From: Chloroflexota bacterium
GTDB taxonomy: Bacteria; Chloroflexota; Anaerolineae; Caldilineales; Caldilineaceae
NCBI GenBank assembly: GCA_016861025.1
Contig: BOKO01000028.1
Coordinates: 9,050 to 73,049 of the forward strand
Length of the DNA: 64,000 nt
Direction: 5' to 3'
In this document: positions 1 to 9,184 of the stretch, in pieces
Layout of the letters: each line of letters opens with the position of its first letter
How positions within the stretch are numbered: position 1 is the stretch's first letter
Notes under the pieces: generated by a model
What the model was told of the DNA's origin: nothing
Databases searched by the model: none
The model's input: only the letters and a program-made list of their open reading frames with translations
Program-made: the position numbers and the translations under genes

Positions 1-1354
1 ATTCGGCACCAAGCCCGAACGTTTCCTGCGGTGCATCTTGCTGACCGACTCTCCACGCGAAGAGGCCAACCGGGGCTACCCGCATGACCCCACCGCATCC
101 CTTGCTGTCGTTTCGTGCGGGATCCCCAAGAGACTTCATCGCTTTCAGCGCCGATAGGCAGGTGTTACCTGGTGCGCGCCGATGATGCAGCTGACTCTGT
201 TGAAACAACCATCCCGTCTCGTCCGAACCAAAATCGATATCACAGGTTGGTTGCTCTCCCTGGGTTTGCAGCCAACGTAGATAGGCATGAGCAGTTACGC
301 CGGAGTAAGTAGTGATTCCCTTGAAACAACCTCTCACCCAGGCACGAATCAACCCTTCTGCAGTGAACAAAGTCATCTGGGTGTCGTCGGTGATTGCGCC
401 GACGGTTCCATAGGCAGGAGCGTAGGAAGTAATTCCCATTGGCCCAAAACGGCGGAGAATTTCGCTGCGCTTCAAGAACTCAACGGGGGCACCCAACGCA
501 TCACCAACCGCCCCTCCCAAGAGGCAGCCGAGAAAACGTCCTTGAACAGTGCGGCGTTGCTGTCGCTTACCTTGCCAAGTCGGATAAGTTGCGCGCAACG
601 AATCATCGGCGATTTCAGTAGGAGCCTCGCTCTCGACATCTTCGGCATCACCAGAAAGGGTGTAGTGGACGCCCAACTCAGCGGCCACAAGAGCCGGAGC
701 CCTGGGCGACAAGCCGATCTGCGCACGCCACTCGGGCAATTCGGTGCCGTCCCAGCTAATTCCCAGCCCCTTTTCCCAATACGACAGATAAGCCTCACCC
801 CGCTCAGCCGCATAGAAATTGCCGTTGCCGACAGAGCTATCAAGGGCGTACTCCCAGTTGTTCTCACGCATACACACGCCATGCTGCGGATCAGGCAAGA
901 GACCAAGGCCAGTGATGTATTCGGCACTCTTCGCATCCAGTGGGCGATATGCAGAAACCCGAAGGCGGCCATCACCACGCCGCGATATCGCGGCGATGAG
1001 GAAATCTCCTCGTTGTATCGTGACCAGCTTCGCGTTGAGATCAACCGGGCCAATTTCAATCCACCAGTTATCTCCGGCCGCCGTCACGGTTTCCCGTCCA
1101 TCATCAGGTGCCACCTGTCGCGCCAGGTGGTCGATTACCAGCTCCAACTTCTGCCAATCGGCATCTCCATCCCGGCAGCGTTCCTGCAATCCAAAAAGCA
1201 ACTCGGCCAGTGGAAGATTGGACTGGTTGGCCATTGCCTGCTGTAGCGATTGGGGGCGGATTGGATAGGCAATATCGGGCAGTCCATATTGCTGAAGCGC
1301 TTGTGGCGTTAGGTGAAGTTCAGACCAGTTCGGCATGTCGAGCATGAAGTCCAT
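1..1354 (-). CDS. ADP-ribosylglycohydrolase (DraG/ARH family), C-terminus cut by the window edge
   Basis: About 451 residues are visible and the reading frame is open at base 1, so the C-terminus is missing. The family removes ADP-ribose from proteins or nucleic acids using a binuclear Mg centre. Residues about 270-451 show the family signatures: GGAVGDALGAPVEF (G284-D285), ITDDTQMTLF (metal-binding D323/D324) and NDSKGCGGVMRVAP near the edge. Residues 1-265 form an N-terminal extension I do not recognise, rich in W, D and L. The ATG at 1354 is preceded by GAGG with 9-nt spacing; ATGs at 1345 and 1336 are alternatives. The start lies 35 nt inside the upstream HD gene, so the two are probably translationally coupled. 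The catalytic family is secure; the extension and the biological target are unknown. Confidence 0.85.
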   Translation of the reverse strand, partial: MDFMLDMPNWSELHLTPQALQQYGLPDIAYPIRPQSLQQAMANQSNLPLAELLFGLQERCRDGDADWQKLELVIDHLARQVAPDDGRETVTAAGDNWWIEIGPVDLNAKLVTIQRGDFLIAAISRRGDGRLRVSAYRPLDAKSAEYITGLGLLPDPQHGVCMRENNWEYALDSSVGNGNFYAAERGEAYLSYWEKGLGISWDGTELPEWRAQIGLSPRAPALVAAELGVHYTLSGDAEDVESEAPTEIADDSLRATYPTWQGKRQQRRTVQGRFLGCLLGGAVGDALGAPVEFLKRSEILRRFGPMGITSYAPAYGTVGAITDDTQMTLFTAEGLIRAWVRGCFKGITTYSGVTAHAYLRWLQTQGEQPTCDIDFGSDETGWLFQQSQLHHRRAPGNTCLSALKAMKSLGDPARNDSKGCGGVMRVAPVGLFAWRVGQQDAPQETFGLGAE

Positions 1355-1853
1355 CAAATACGGCCTCAAGGCCAGGGTGGATACCCCGCACTCCAGCAAC
1401 GACATCAGACGCCCAGTCGAAGTAAGCACGCTTTCTCTCCGCAGGCCAGTCCGATGGCGGAGACGCCAGGATGTCGCGAAGATTGCAGATCTTGTCGGCA
1501 AGCTTTACGAGTTTTGCCTGAGGTGAGGCATGCTTGGCATGCTCGATTTGAAGACGCTTTCGCTCAGCCTTTGGCAATGACTTGTCATCGGTGACTTCGA
1601 GAACAATGGCCGTCACGCTTTCACCGAAATCTCGTCTCAACTCTTCAGCAGTAGTTTCGGTGTCCTCGATAGTGTCATGCAGCAATGCCGCACACAGCAC
1701 GTCAGGATCGATAACACCACCTTCTGAAGCGAGGACATTCGCCAGTGCAATGGGGTGGTTGATGTATGGAGAGGCTTCGGCATCCTTTCGCCGTTGGTTC
1801 TTGTGTTTCTCTGCAGCAAAGGCTGCTGCTCTAAGTACGACTGCCAGTGTCAT
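1320..1853 (-). CDS. small HD-domain alarmone hydrolase (SpoT/Mesh1-like)
   Basis: A 177-residue protein that is essentially just the (p)ppGpp 3'-pyrophosphohydrolase domain of RelA/SpoT enzymes, with no synthetase or TGS/ACT domains. Metal-binding landmarks are in order: the YINHPIAL histidine, ALLHDTIEDT (HD plus the downstream ED pair) and KLVKLADKICNLRD, matching the KLADRLxN motif of SpoT and Mesh1. The expected activity is hydrolysis of (p)ppGpp or a related nucleotide. The ATG at 1853 is chosen over the GTG at 1859 because the G-rich Shine-Dalgarno sequence then lies about 6 nt away. The gene overlaps the downstream ADP-ribosylglycohydrolase. A 19-bp palindrome like the one in front of the WYL regulator lies about 95 nt upstream. 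The family is clear; the actual substrate is an inference. Confidence 0.85.
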   Translation of the reverse strand: MTLAVVLRAAAFAAEKHKNQRRKDAEASPYINHPIALANVLASEGGVIDPDVLCAALLHDTIEDTETTAEELRRDFGESVTAIVLEVTDDKSLPKAERKRLQIEHAKHASPQAKLVKLADKICNLRDILASPPSDWPAERKRAYFDWASDVVAGVRGIHPGLEAVFDGLHARHAELV

Positions 1854-1946
1854 CTTCACCCCCTTTTTTTATTGACTATCTGGGTATCCAGAGATGCCCT
1901 CTCAATTTACGCACCCTATCGTATTGGCGTATTGTCGAGGAGGTGG

Positions 1947-1965
1947 TGGCTCAAATACTGCGCCA
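1947..1965. promoter_or_regulatory. 19-bp palindromic operator candidate upstream of the HD gene
   Basis: Plus strand TGGCTCAAATACTGCGCCA. It differs at only 2 of 19 positions from the reverse complement of the palindrome at 10823-10841, which sits between the WYL gene and the restriction operon. It lies between the helicase stop and the HD start, where a promoter for the HD/glycohydrolase pair would be. Binding by the WYL protein is an inference. Confidence 0.5.
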
Positions 1966-2001
1966 CATTGACTCAACAGACCCGCCCTAGCGAAATTCGG
2001 G

Positions 2002-5000
2002 TTAGTTGTTCGCAGATGAGTTTGTATTGTCTGACTCTGAGAGCAGGATCGTATTCAACAGATTTAGCTCGTTTGATGCGGCAACGTAGCGATCATCAAA
2101 AACTAAATCTAGCCGCGCTGGATCTTGTTCCCCAACAATTGCCGCATAGGGGATGCCCGCATAGCGAGGAATGACCGGTAGGACATTCCGGGTTGAGGAC
2201 AAACACCTACCTAACGAATCACGCCATGCTTCTTCGTCTTCCAACGGAGGTAGGCGTCCATCTGGTCCGGGCTTCCAGAATCGAGCGTAGTCCACCGGAA
2301 CGACCAGCCACGTCGATGGTGACTGCAACGCCTTCACGGTCGAAAATTCTCGAGTCGCCTCATCTTTTTCGCGGGCAAGCATGCGGTACAACTCTTCGGC
2401 GGAAGCTCGAAGTTTTGATGGCAGCCCATGGTCTGAATGTATCCGCCACAGTTCACCGAATAGCTTTTGCACTTGACTTCCAACATCGGTAAGCCAGCCT
2501 TCGACACTGAACCGTTCCTGCTTATCGAGACTTTTCCAGTGTTCTAGCCAGAATGGCCCAACGCAGTAGAGATTTTCCGGTAATACGCCATCAGGATCTT
2601 CCTTCGGATCCAACAGCAAGGGAGCATTGTCGGCGCTGGCCCTGATAGAAAAATTTTCAATATCGCCAACACGGACGGCACTACGCATCGTGCTCTGCTG
2701 TGATGTTGCATCAAGTGAAAATTTTGAAAACAAATGAAATGCATATTTCTGAGCATTCGACACCAGCCCCCGACGCGTCGGATCAGATGCCGAATCTCGC
2801 AGATATATGTCGCTCTCCTTCAAAAAGTCACGCACGTGCGTACTCATCAGCGAAAGCATTTCTTCCGATCCGATTCCGCCTACCGGCACGATTGCCAGAC
2901 GCTGACGATCCAATCCAGCATCTCCGGTAATTCGAGTGTGGATGGTGGAGCGGAGCAAAACAAGGAAAGTTAAAAGATCGCTGACCTGACGTAGCCACTG
3001 CCTGGGTTCCGGTTCGAGATCCTGCGGCAGGAAGTCCTGTAACAGCATGACCAGATGCCGATCCTTCCAGTCGCCGTCGGTATTCAACTGGCCATCATCG
3101 GCGGCATACTTTTGACCACGACCACGGTAAATCAATTGAGCCACCTCCATCAGGGCAGCCTCGATTCCGAATCGTGGGATCAGCGCGATAATCCAGTCAG
3201 TCTTGGGAAAAGAAACGCCACGAGCTCCACTGGATGTCATCAAGAATACTTTGACTGTATCCCGATGCTTGTCTGCAATAAGTTCCTTACGCCTCGTCGC
3301 TGTCACGCTGGAGTCCAGTATGGCGACCTGGTGCCGCTGCAGAATTGCCGGACGCTCGCTGGCACCTGTTAGCTCACCTTCCACAGCACGCAGAAATGCT
3401 TTGTCTTGTGCAAAAAAGATGACTTGATCCGCCCCCGCCTGCAACGACCGCTCAATTTCGCTAACCACATTGGAAATCAGTGCCTCTCCCTGCTGTTCGG
3501 CAATCGCATGGCGAATGCTCTGCACTCGGCCATCCGGCAGGTTTCCTGGGGATACAACATTCAGGCGCACCCGGTAGTCCACTGTGAGCTTTTTTGCCGG
3601 GTAGCTATTAGTCATGACGTGCAACATTGGCCGCGTCACACCTCCGACCTTGACGGGCATTGCGGACAAACGAAACGGCCGCTTGCCAGCACTTTGCGCG
3701 ACCAATACTTTATCGGGTGCGCGCTCACCGCTATTGAGGTACCGATCGAGCACAACCTCGTTGCCCAACGAAGCGTCCGACACAACCAAAACCACACGAA
3801 AAATCGGAGCATCCTTAAAGGGGCGCACAAACTGTTCTTCCAACCAACGCGCCACAGAATCAACAAACCGAGCACCTGCTGGATCGCCAGTAAGTTCGTC
3901 AACCATCACCACGATCGTTGGAATTCGATCGGCGAATGCCCGCCGCTCCTGAACGCCTGTGGTCGTTGTGACAGGATTTCTGAAAATATGACCAAGGGCG
4001 TTTAGCGTACTTTTGCCAGAGCCAACCTCCCTGTAACCCTGAATGGCAGCAGTCAGCACAATCTGGTTTACAGCTGCGTTCACCTCCAGCAACGAGCGAC
4101 TGGTTCTCGCCAGCACCTGCAACACACCAGGAAGTGCTTTATCGGTGATGCGATCCTGCCGCTCTGTTTCCGAATGCTTGGTAGACCGAGAGCCAGTATG
4201 GATTAGCTCCAGCTCCTCCTTTTGGCTTGGCGACAGAATAAGGGTGCTGACATCTGGGTGAACAAGGTTCGCGACCCCTTCGGCGACTACGGCGCTATCG
4301 ACTTTCCGCGCTGTCCCACCCCCATTCCTGACCTGCTCATCGTGCCAAGCCTTGGCTGCGCCGATCAGCTTGGAATTGGTGGTAACCGTGAGAATGCCGG
4401 TTGGCCTTTTTGTATCTCGGTCAGTCGAGAGATTTCCAGTAACGTCATCGTTGATGATGACTCGAGGGCTCACATAGAGAAATAGAAACCCGCCCGCAGC
4501 CTCACGAAGATAACGAACAACTGCAGTAGTCTTTCCAATGCCAGGGTTGCCTTCCAGTGCCAGCACATTCAGTTGTCCAAGACTGGATGCCCGCATTCCA
4601 GCAACGATTGCTGAGGCATGAAGATCACGCAATGGAACATCCGTACCGATAGCAACCCTTTCAATCAGGGCTGCCGTTACAGCAGCCCTCGGGTCCTGCT
4701 TAAAGAACGATGCGAGGTCCGCATCAGAATCGATCTGAGCCTGCGCTTCGTCCCATGCCAGATTTTGCATCGGGTTATAAAAACCCTCGATGTTCTCACT
4801 GAAATCGAATTCCACACTCTGCCCGGGCTCAGGCATCGCCTTTAGTTCGGCGAATTGCCTGTTGATCGCCTTCGGCAATGCCTTCCGAATTTGATCAAAG
4901 GCGAATCGGATGTGATCCTCCAGTTCATCGTCAGCGTAGTCCGGTATCTTGTCCGTTTCTCGATAGGCCCTTCCCAACGACTCCATCAATATGGTGCGCG

Positions 5001-5892
5001 GGTCAGGAGTGTTCTTTCTGAAGAATTTGGCCGCCAAACTCTCGAAACCATTTTGAGTTATCGACAGCGCCCGAGTATTGAATGGTCGATCCGCCACCCC
5101 TTGGCTATCAAGCCAACGCATGCTGGTATGAACGTAGGAGGCAGCCTGGCAAAGTTTGTAGAGTGGCTTATCCCGGCCGGTAAAGGCAGGCAAATGTTCC
5201 TTGATGTGTGGCGATAGGACAAATCCCTCCCCCGACACCTCCGCGCACACCCGTGAAAAAACGCTTCGCGAGTCCACAAACCATGCGTAACGTCTCAGCT
5301 CATCTAGATGTGCGGTCTGCTTGCTGTAGTCAGCGCTATCCGGAAAACCGTTTAGGGAGAATTCCAAACATAAAAATTCATGATCCAGCTTCTCGTAGCG
5401 CGGTTCGAGCCACAGCAAGAAGTCAGCGCGCGCAGGGAAACCTTTGCTGGCCAATGCCGGATCGGGATTGCCGGCCAATCCAAACGTTTTCCAAAACTCT
5501 CGAAGTGACTCGTCTGTCTCCGCAGCGAAGTCTCCATGCACACGCGGAAGCTGCAGTGGGCACCAAATAGCACGGACTGCGTAATCTGCCGGATCCTGTT
5601 TGAAGTTGCGTAGATATTCACGCATAGCTGTCTGCCCGAGCCCCATCCCCAGTTGGAACAGGTGCCGAAGCGTTTCTCTCGAACGGGACTTCAGGTTTGG
5701 ATCGACCTCTTGAAGCTCTCGTGCCATTGCGCCATAGACATCGGCAGTACCCAGTTCGAGCCAGTGGTTAAGATCCAGCTTTTCCGGCTTCCGAACATCA
5801 CTGGCCAAGAGAGATATCAGCACACCTCGCTTTACAGCTATCTCGAACGCTTGGCCCCAAAGGGAATACTGCTGGAGCTTGTCGAGCATCAT
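2002..5892 (-). CDS. large SF2 helicase-like ATPase of candidate defence locus
   Basis: A 1296-residue protein. It has a Walker A loop GNPGIGKTT (K454), a Walker B-like VVMVDELTGDP (D665/E666), a motif III-like VVSDASL, a motif V-like SSGARGVSFP and a motif VI-like AQLIYRGRGQ (Q919, R923, R925). This order is that of an SF2 nucleic-acid translocase, perhaps near the DinG/XPD branch. The N-terminal ~440 residues contain ADFLLWLE followed by FLCLEFS, reminiscent of a PD-(D/E)xK strand pair but without the lysine. The last ~300 residues are not recognisable. The start is set at the ATG at 5892, which overlaps the upstream stop as ATGA; an in-frame extension to 6027 would run back into the upstream gene. 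Co-translation with the 1056-residue neighbour suggests one complex. Helicase assignment is fairly sure; the role is unknown. Confidence 0.75.
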   Translation of the reverse strand: MMLDKLQQYSLWGQAFEIAVKRGVLISLLASDVRKPEKLDLNHWLELGTADVYGAMARELQEVDPNLKSRSRETLRHLFQLGMGLGQTAMREYLRNFKQDPADYAVRAIWCPLQLPRVHGDFAAETDESLREFWKTFGLAGNPDPALASKGFPARADFLLWLEPRYEKLDHEFLCLEFSLNGFPDSADYSKQTAHLDELRRYAWFVDSRSVFSRVCAEVSGEGFVLSPHIKEHLPAFTGRDKPLYKLCQAASYVHTSMRWLDSQGVADRPFNTRALSITQNGFESLAAKFFRKNTPDPRTILMESLGRAYRETDKIPDYADDELEDHIRFAFDQIRKALPKAINRQFAELKAMPEPGQSVEFDFSENIEGFYNPMQNLAWDEAQAQIDSDADLASFFKQDPRAAVTAALIERVAIGTDVPLRDLHASAIVAGMRASSLGQLNVLALEGNPGIGKTTAVVRYLREAAGGFLFLYVSPRVIINDDVTGNLSTDRDTKRPTGILTVTTNSKLIGAAKAWHDEQVRNGGGTARKVDSAVVAEGVANLVHPDVSTLILSPSQKEELELIHTGSRSTKHSETERQDRITDKALPGVLQVLARTSRSLLEVNAAVNQIVLTAAIQGYREVGSGKSTLNALGHIFRNPVTTTTGVQERRAFADRIPTIVVMVDELTGDPAGARFVDSVARWLEEQFVRPFKDAPIFRVVLVVSDASLGNEVVLDRYLNSGERAPDKVLVAQSAGKRPFRLSAMPVKVGGVTRPMLHVMTNSYPAKKLTVDYRVRLNVVSPGNLPDGRVQSIRHAIAEQQGEALISNVVSEIERSLQAGADQVIFFAQDKAFLRAVEGELTGASERPAILQRHQVAILDSSVTATRRKELIADKHRDTVKVFLMTSSGARGVSFPKTDWIIALIPRFGIEAALMEVAQLIYRGRGQKYAADDGQLNTDGDWKDRHLVMLLQDFLPQDLEPEPRQWLRQVSDLLTFLVLLRSTIHTRITGDAGLDRQRLAIVPVGGIGSEEMLSLMSTHVRDFLKESDIYLRDSASDPTRRGLVSNAQKYAFHLFSKFSLDATSQQSTMRSAVRVGDIENFSIRASADNAPLLLDPKEDPDGVLPENLYCVGPFWLEHWKSLDKQERFSVEGWLTDVGSQVQKLFGELWRIHSDHGLPSKLRASAEELYRMLAREKDEATREFSTVKALQSPSTWLVVPVDYARFWKPGPDGRLPPLEDEEAWRDSLGRCLSSTRNVLPVIPRYAGIPYAAIVGEQDPARLDLVFDDRYVAASNELNLLNTILLSESDNTNSSANN

Positions 5893-8800
5893 CCTCTCCC
5901 ACGATGTAGGGCGGCCGTCACGTGAGAGAGTAGAGCTGGTAACGACAGTAAGACATCGCCCTTTCGCCGACTCGGTGGTGAAACCTGTATTTCTCCTGCT
6001 GTGCCTGTGGTCGTCGGCTGCACCCAACTAAAGGGGTCGAGAACCGGCTTGAAGAGCCCTCCCTCGGGCTGCTTTTCGGCTTCGAGAAAGTGCAGGCCAC
6101 GAAGCACCGTGAGCAGGCATTCACGAACCCCGGATGTGCTCATGATGTTTGACCGTACTCGCTCCCGCCACTCGGCATTCCGAACTTGGTAGTCGGTATC
6201 GAGAAAATAGGTGCAGAACCCTGACTGTGGCCGAGAGGCATCATCATTGCCAACGACTGCCAGTGTGCCGAACGTGAAGGCTGGGATGAGCTGCTTAACA
6301 ACGCCTTCTCCCTGCATGATGGCAAACTCGTTGTGGTCTGACAGGCGAATGGCCTCAAATGCAGATTCGGCGCGAGCTCGCTTATGGAGACGGGTTGCCG
6401 GGAAAACATCTCGCCGCAACATGTAAAGGCTGACCTCAGGAAAGTTGGTGGCGACCTCGTCGAGGAATGTGGTCTGCGTGTGAGGCGAATGGCGCTGTGC
6501 AGATCGATTGATTCTGCGATTGCCATAATGGTTTGAAATGAGGACCACGTGCTCGTACCCCAAACCATGCAGTCGGGACACTTCTTCAACGATCAGTTGA
6601 GGACTTCGGAATGCGTCCCTGCTTTCGACCACATGCGATTGCATTCGCTCGAAGCTCAATCGATACCCCGGAAATGGCTGCTCCGCTGCCTCGGCCAAAT
6701 ACGTCTTAGCCCTAAATACGAAGCCATCGGCATCCTTGATGTCGGGATGATCGTCGCAAGGACGCGTGGCGTAAACCACGACAGCAACTCTTTCGACAAA
6801 GGGTTTGCTTCGGGTACCCAACACCAGAGGGAATGCGCTGGATAACGCAAAGGCAGCACCACGATCTTTGTAGATGCGATTGCCGGTTGTTACCAAGCCC
6901 TGCATTCGAACCGGGACTTCGCGCATTAGCGCCGACTCGATAGCCTGTGCGGCAGCGTAAATAAGTGGGTCACCCTCCGATCCAGCCGCCTCTTTCCCTT
7001 GAGTCTGGAAACGCAACATGAGGGTGGCTACCTGTTGCTCCCGTTCTTTGGATAGGCGTTCGGCCAAAACCTGCAACACACAGTACACAAGCACTGTCAT
7101 CGCCGAAATCGTTGCCGCACGGTACTGCCGGCGATCCTCTTCTGGCACCCGTGAATTGTCACGTTGCTTGAGGAGCTCGGGCTCGTACCAGATATCAACT
7201 CCGCATCCCATAAGCCAGTGGGGTTCGATGTCGCTTCTGGGGCGAGCACGGTGCTTTTCCTCGGATTGATCAACGCGAATCGGGCGCCAGGTAATGTTTA
7301 AGAGTTCCTTGGGAATTTCGCGTGCGGTTTGGATCGTCGTGGACTCTTCATCCAAACTGGTCAATGTCCGTTCATGCAGGACTGTTCTGACCCGAACCGA
7401 GAACAGCGGGTCAATGACATCATTCGGATTCTTGGCCACCTTGATGTGCTTAAACCATTCAACACTTTCAGCCTGGCCTTCGCTGGGCTTGATGAGCGGG
7501 TCTCTGACCTTGCCACGGGAACGTTCAATGGCGGCCCAGTCCACCACCCCCTGCTGGACGACCAGATAGAGATCGTCAACTGATCGCTGGGCATGTGCAA
7601 GAATGTTCCGAGACTTGTTTCGCAACAGATCCACGAGCGTTTTGCTCAACCCTTTGACGCGAGAACTCCACGCCGACAAATCCGAGAGCAGTTGAAGGAT
7701 GCCGGCCTTACCCATGGTTTTGAGGCGGGCGGTAAGTGCATCTGCCTCCGCCTGAATGTTGTCCGTTGCGATATTGGGGTTGAGGATCAGCCAAAGGAAA
7801 GCCACTTCGATGATGCTTCGGCGAACTCGATATTGGTTTTGCCGGGAGTCGCCATCGTCGCTTCCCAATACCTGCTCGAGTCGCTCAAGTCGTGAATCGA
7901 AGGCGTGCTTTGATTCATTCCTGGGGTCTTTACCGTTCACTCGGAATCGGTAACTCACCTCGCGGACGACGGAAACACCACGTGACGCCGGGTCTATCCT
8001 TCTCGACTCAAAAAGCTGGGTATTCCACTCAGCCCATACCGGCAAGCAGTTGTAGAACATTGCTTTGACGAGCTCGGTCGATGCCGAAAAATCGGCGGCC
8101 AAACCGAAGTCACGCGACAGATCGAAGTGCCAAGCGTGCTTTGTTTCTGGTGATCCGTATAGATTGAATAGTGCCAAGACGCGCTGGACGTAATCTTCGA
8201 ATGCCTGCTCGCCAGCGTCTTTTGATTTTGTGGCCTGTGTTGCCAAGCCTTGCATGATGGCAAAGCTGACAGCAAGTCGGACCCGCGCCAATGCTTCATC
8301 CTCAAGAAAATTGAGGAATCGCGTCACTTGGCTATCTAACTTATCGAAGTCCTGACGCAAGGTTTCCGTGAGTTTGTCGCGCTGAATGTCATCGAATTCA
8401 TCATCGCGCAGAGCCTGTGTGTTGGCCATGCTGGTGGACATTCTCTCCAACCAGTCCTCTGCCTGAATTTCCTCGGCAGCTGAAAATACCCTGGCTACAT
8501 CTCTGTCACGCTGGGATGCCGGCCGGTCAGCCTTGGCAAATTCAATAGACACCATTTGCGCCGGCATTTCATTGAGAAAATCTTTCAGGCCAGTCTCATC
8601 TGCGAGCCGCTTCAGCGCTGTCTCCGGATCGGCTACAAGAATCTTGTCCGCCGTCACCCCAAGTTGATCAAGCTGCTCAGCAATCTGTTGCTTGAGCTTA
8701 TTGACCCCTCGGGATATTCCGCCGATGTTGTCGTCGAATACTTTTCCACCCATCTTGGCTGTGAAGCTCTTGGGGGGATTGGCGATATCCCGCAGGAAAC

Positions 8801-9059
8801 CGGACGTATCGGTCTGACGGAATTTTTCGAGGAACCCCTTTTGCGCCAGTAGGCGCCGCAAAACGCCGTAAGTGTTTATACCGAATCGGTTCGAGTTGGC
8901 GTCAAACGTCAAAACCTGCCAGGACAAAGCCGTGCCGGGACGATCTTCAGTAGGGGGGAATGCGTCTGCCAGAAGGGAGACGAGTGAAGCGAGGTCAGTT
9001 GACGGAATGCGGCCGCGCGCTTGCACGGACGCTCCGCCCTGTTGGGGCTGTTGCGTCAT
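5889..9059 (-). CDS. 1056-residue protein of unknown family; possible RNase H/PIWI-like C-terminal region
   Basis: I do not recognise the family. Residues 1-400 are mostly helical, with repeated acidic stretches. Roughly residues 755-960 read as beta-beta-beta-alpha-beta-alpha-beta: VERVAVVVYATR, GFVFRAKTYLAEA, YRLSFERMQSHVV, a helix ending RLHGLGY, then HVVLISNHYG, a helix, then VSLYMLRRDVF. That order is the one expected for an RNase H or PIWI-like core, but the usual DDE residues are not obvious. pPIWI-RE islands, which pair such a protein with a helicase, are a possible relative; this is speculation from pattern only. The start has a strong TAAGGAG site 8 nt upstream, and the gene overlaps the helicase gene by ATGA. 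Confidence 0.55.
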   Translation of the reverse strand: MTQQPQQGGASVQARGRIPSTDLASLVSLLADAFPPTEDRPGTALSWQVLTFDANSNRFGINTYGVLRRLLAQKGFLEKFRQTDTSGFLRDIANPPKSFTAKMGGKVFDDNIGGISRGVNKLKQQIAEQLDQLGVTADKILVADPETALKRLADETGLKDFLNEMPAQMVSIEFAKADRPASQRDRDVARVFSAAEEIQAEDWLERMSTSMANTQALRDDEFDDIQRDKLTETLRQDFDKLDSQVTRFLNFLEDEALARVRLAVSFAIMQGLATQATKSKDAGEQAFEDYVQRVLALFNLYGSPETKHAWHFDLSRDFGLAADFSASTELVKAMFYNCLPVWAEWNTQLFESRRIDPASRGVSVVREVSYRFRVNGKDPRNESKHAFDSRLERLEQVLGSDDGDSRQNQYRVRRSIIEVAFLWLILNPNIATDNIQAEADALTARLKTMGKAGILQLLSDLSAWSSRVKGLSKTLVDLLRNKSRNILAHAQRSVDDLYLVVQQGVVDWAAIERSRGKVRDPLIKPSEGQAESVEWFKHIKVAKNPNDVIDPLFSVRVRTVLHERTLTSLDEESTTIQTAREIPKELLNITWRPIRVDQSEEKHRARPRSDIEPHWLMGCGVDIWYEPELLKQRDNSRVPEEDRRQYRAATISAMTVLVYCVLQVLAERLSKEREQQVATLMLRFQTQGKEAAGSEGDPLIYAAAQAIESALMREVPVRMQGLVTTGNRIYKDRGAAFALSSAFPLVLGTRSKPFVERVAVVVYATRPCDDHPDIKDADGFVFRAKTYLAEAAEQPFPGYRLSFERMQSHVVESRDAFRSPQLIVEEVSRLHGLGYEHVVLISNHYGNRRINRSAQRHSPHTQTTFLDEVATNFPEVSLYMLRRDVFPATRLHKRARAESAFEAIRLSDHNEFAIMQGEGVVKQLIPAFTFGTLAVVGNDDASRPQSGFCTYFLDTDYQVRNAEWRERVRSNIMSTSGVRECLLTVLRGLHFLEAEKQPEGGLFKPVLDPFSWVQPTTTGTAGEIQVSPPSRRKGDVLLSLPALLSHVTAALHRGRG

Positions 9060-9071
9060 TTGGCATACTCC

Positions 9072-9176
9072 TTAGAGATTAACCCTGTCGGGTCACTTCG
9101 CCCTCATGCACATGCCAAGCACAAGAGAACGGGGTTTGGGGCTTTATATGCCCATCATATTACCCCTAATCTCTAA
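9072..9176. promoter_or_regulatory. inverted repeat in the leader of the large-protein/helicase pair
   Basis: TTAGAGATTA (9072-9081) and its exact reverse complement TAATCTCTAA (9167-9176) flank the 125-nt gap between the NYN gene stop and the next start. The proximal arm sits just upstream of the Shine-Dalgarno sequence. It could be a pair of operator half-sites, a looped repressor site or an RNA structure hiding the ribosome-binding site. No sigma70 promoter with good spacing was found in the gap. Confidence 0.35.
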
Positions 9177-9184
9177 TGGCAATC

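Noticed and set aside
472..1059. Minus-strand open frame of 195 codons
   Set aside because: Out-of-frame shadow of the glycohydrolase, which is read in another minus-strand frame.
287..1246. Open frame of 319 codons on the plus strand
   Set aside because: It lies opposite the ADP-ribosylglycohydrolase, whose minus-strand translation shows all family motifs; the plus-strand product has no recognisable features.
5893..6027. 45-residue N-terminal extension of the helicase
   Set aside because: It would overlap the upstream gene by 139 nt; the ATGA overlap at 5892 is a better start.
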